This document shows, piece by piece, positions 63,520-64,000 of a stretch of 64,000 nucleotides of DNA. Position 1 is the first letter of the stretch, and every line of letters begins with the position of its first letter. The notes below the pieces were generated by a model. The model had not been told where the DNA came from and made no database searches. It saw only the letters and a program-made list of their open reading frames with translations. The DNA is from Aromatoleum aromaticum EbN1 (GTDB lineage: Bacteria; Pseudomonadota; Gammaproteobacteria; Burkholderiales; Rhodocyclaceae), in contig NC_006513.1 in the NCBI RefSeq assembly GCF_000025965.1, positions 1,178,001 through 1,242,000 on the forward strand. Direction: 5' to 3'. Position numbers and translations under genes: made by a program.

Positions 63520-64000
63520 GAGCTTGCCCTCTTTGCCTTTACCATCGGCACCCGCCCGCCGTGGGGCAGATCGGCGACATGCAGCGCCGGCTCCGCCGCA
63601 GGCATGTGAACCGCCCTGCCGTCCGCCGGAGGCACGGGCCCGAGGCCGAAACTCTGCCGCACCGCCGGCACGCGCAGCAGTTCGGCCGTCCGGTGATACG
63701 TGTGCGCTTCGTCGCGCGCGCAGGCGGGAGTCGGCAGATCGACGCGGTACACGATGCGGCCGGGCTCGGGCGCCATGACGAGAATCGTGTCGGCGAGCCG
63801 GACCGCTTCCATCAGGTCGTGAGTGATCATCAGCACCGCGAGCCCGTGCTCGCGCTGGTGGTCGAGAAGCAGGCGGTGCAACTGGCCTTTCAGGCCGATG
63901 TCGAGCGCCGAAAAAGGTTCGTCCATGAGCAGCAGGTCGGGCGCGAGCACCAGCGCGCGGGCCAGCGCAACCCGGCTCTGCATGCCGCCCGAGAGCGCGT
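63513..64000 (-). CDS. Nitrate/sulfonate-type ABC transporter ATP-binding protein, 5' end outside
   Basis: Only the C-terminal 161 residues are visible. Signature 'LSGGMQSRVALARALVLAPDLLLMDEPFSALD' and 'AVLMITHDLMEAVRLADTILVMAPEPGRI' place it in the NrtD/SsuB/TauB group. Walker A lies beyond the window edge. The substrate (nitrate, sulfonate or similar) cannot be decided here. Confidence 0.82.
   Translation of the reverse strand, partial: ALSGGMQSRVALARALVLAPDLLLMDEPFSALDIGLKGQLHRLLLDHQREHGLAVLMITHDLMEAVRLADTILVMAPEPGRIVYRVDLPTPACARDEAHTYHRTAELLRVPAVRQSFGLGPVPPADGRAVHMPAAEPALHVADLPHGGRVPMVKAKRASSC

Overview
The DNA is very GC-rich, with dense, overlapping (ATGA/GTGA) gene starts, two NnrS proteins, a type IV pilin and a complete anaerobic aromatic-degradation cluster. 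This fits a denitrifying betaproteobacterium of the Aromatoleum/Azoarcus/Thauera group. The 22.2-42.9 kb block matches, gene by gene, the indoleacetate (auxin) degradation cluster (iaa) described for Aromatoleum aromaticum EbN1 and Azoarcus evansii, so this is probably that species or a close relative. That identification rests on recalled gene content and order; no search was run.

Layout. 1-3.1 kb: a TDT-family transporter (partial), a secreted PHB-depolymerase-like esterase, and a Sel1-like protein with a 16-G tract that breaks its frame. 3.2-3.9 kb: a type IV pilin behind a sigma-54 promoter with repeated TGGCAC half-sites. 3.9-14.2 kb: an accessory island of toxin-antitoxin modules (three DUF1778/GNAT pairs, one Phd/RelE pair with a truncated extra antitoxin, one VapBC). 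One GNAT toxin is split by an IS21-family element that is itself split by a second IS21-family element. 14.3-17.4 kb: NudC and a CusSR-like two-component system.

17.6-21.9 kb: a minus-strand operon of a thioesterase, an uncharacterised protein, a zinc ribbon and a large LuxR/MalT-type (LAL) regulator. 22.2-42.9 kb: the iaa cluster. A minus-strand arm carries a TetR regulator and a 3-hydroxyacyl-CoA dehydrogenase/enoyl-CoA hydratase fusion. A plus-strand arm carries a GntR regulator, thiolase, CoA ligase, hydantoinase-type subunits, acyl-CoA dehydrogenase, B12 mutase, three-subunit molybdenum hydroxylase and CoA transferase, followed by a periplasmic binding protein. Inferred route: indoleacetate to its CoA ester, Mo-dependent hydroxylation, ATP-dependent ring opening, CoA transfer, carbon-skeleton rearrangement by the mutase, oxidative decarboxylation, hydration/oxidation and thiolysis to 2-aminobenzoyl-CoA.

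43.1-49.5 kb: PRC-barrel proteins, a sorbosone-dehydrogenase-like lipoprotein, NnrS, and small proteins including a GG-type peptide. 49.5-56.9 kb: a minus-strand operon that looks like the maturation kit for the iaa metalloenzymes: IscU-like scaffold, MobA-type cytidylyltransferase, split XdhC, and a fusion of the B12-mutase chaperone GTPase MeaB to the XdhC N-terminal domain. It also has a RidA protein, a flavin oxidoreductase and a paralogue of the uncharacterised protein at 20.6 kb. The promoters of the 21.8 kb and 56.9 kb operons are nearly superimposable. 57-64 kb: catalase, a molybdopterin-oxidoreductase remnant, a methyltransferase, bacterioferritin, a Fur-box-preceded iron-type ABC ATPase, a second NnrS and a partial ABC ATPase.

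The most interesting signals are the MeaB-XdhC fusion, the shared promoter/paralogue pair of operons with a candidate LAL regulator, and an acyl-CoA dehydrogenase lacking the usual catalytic glutamate.
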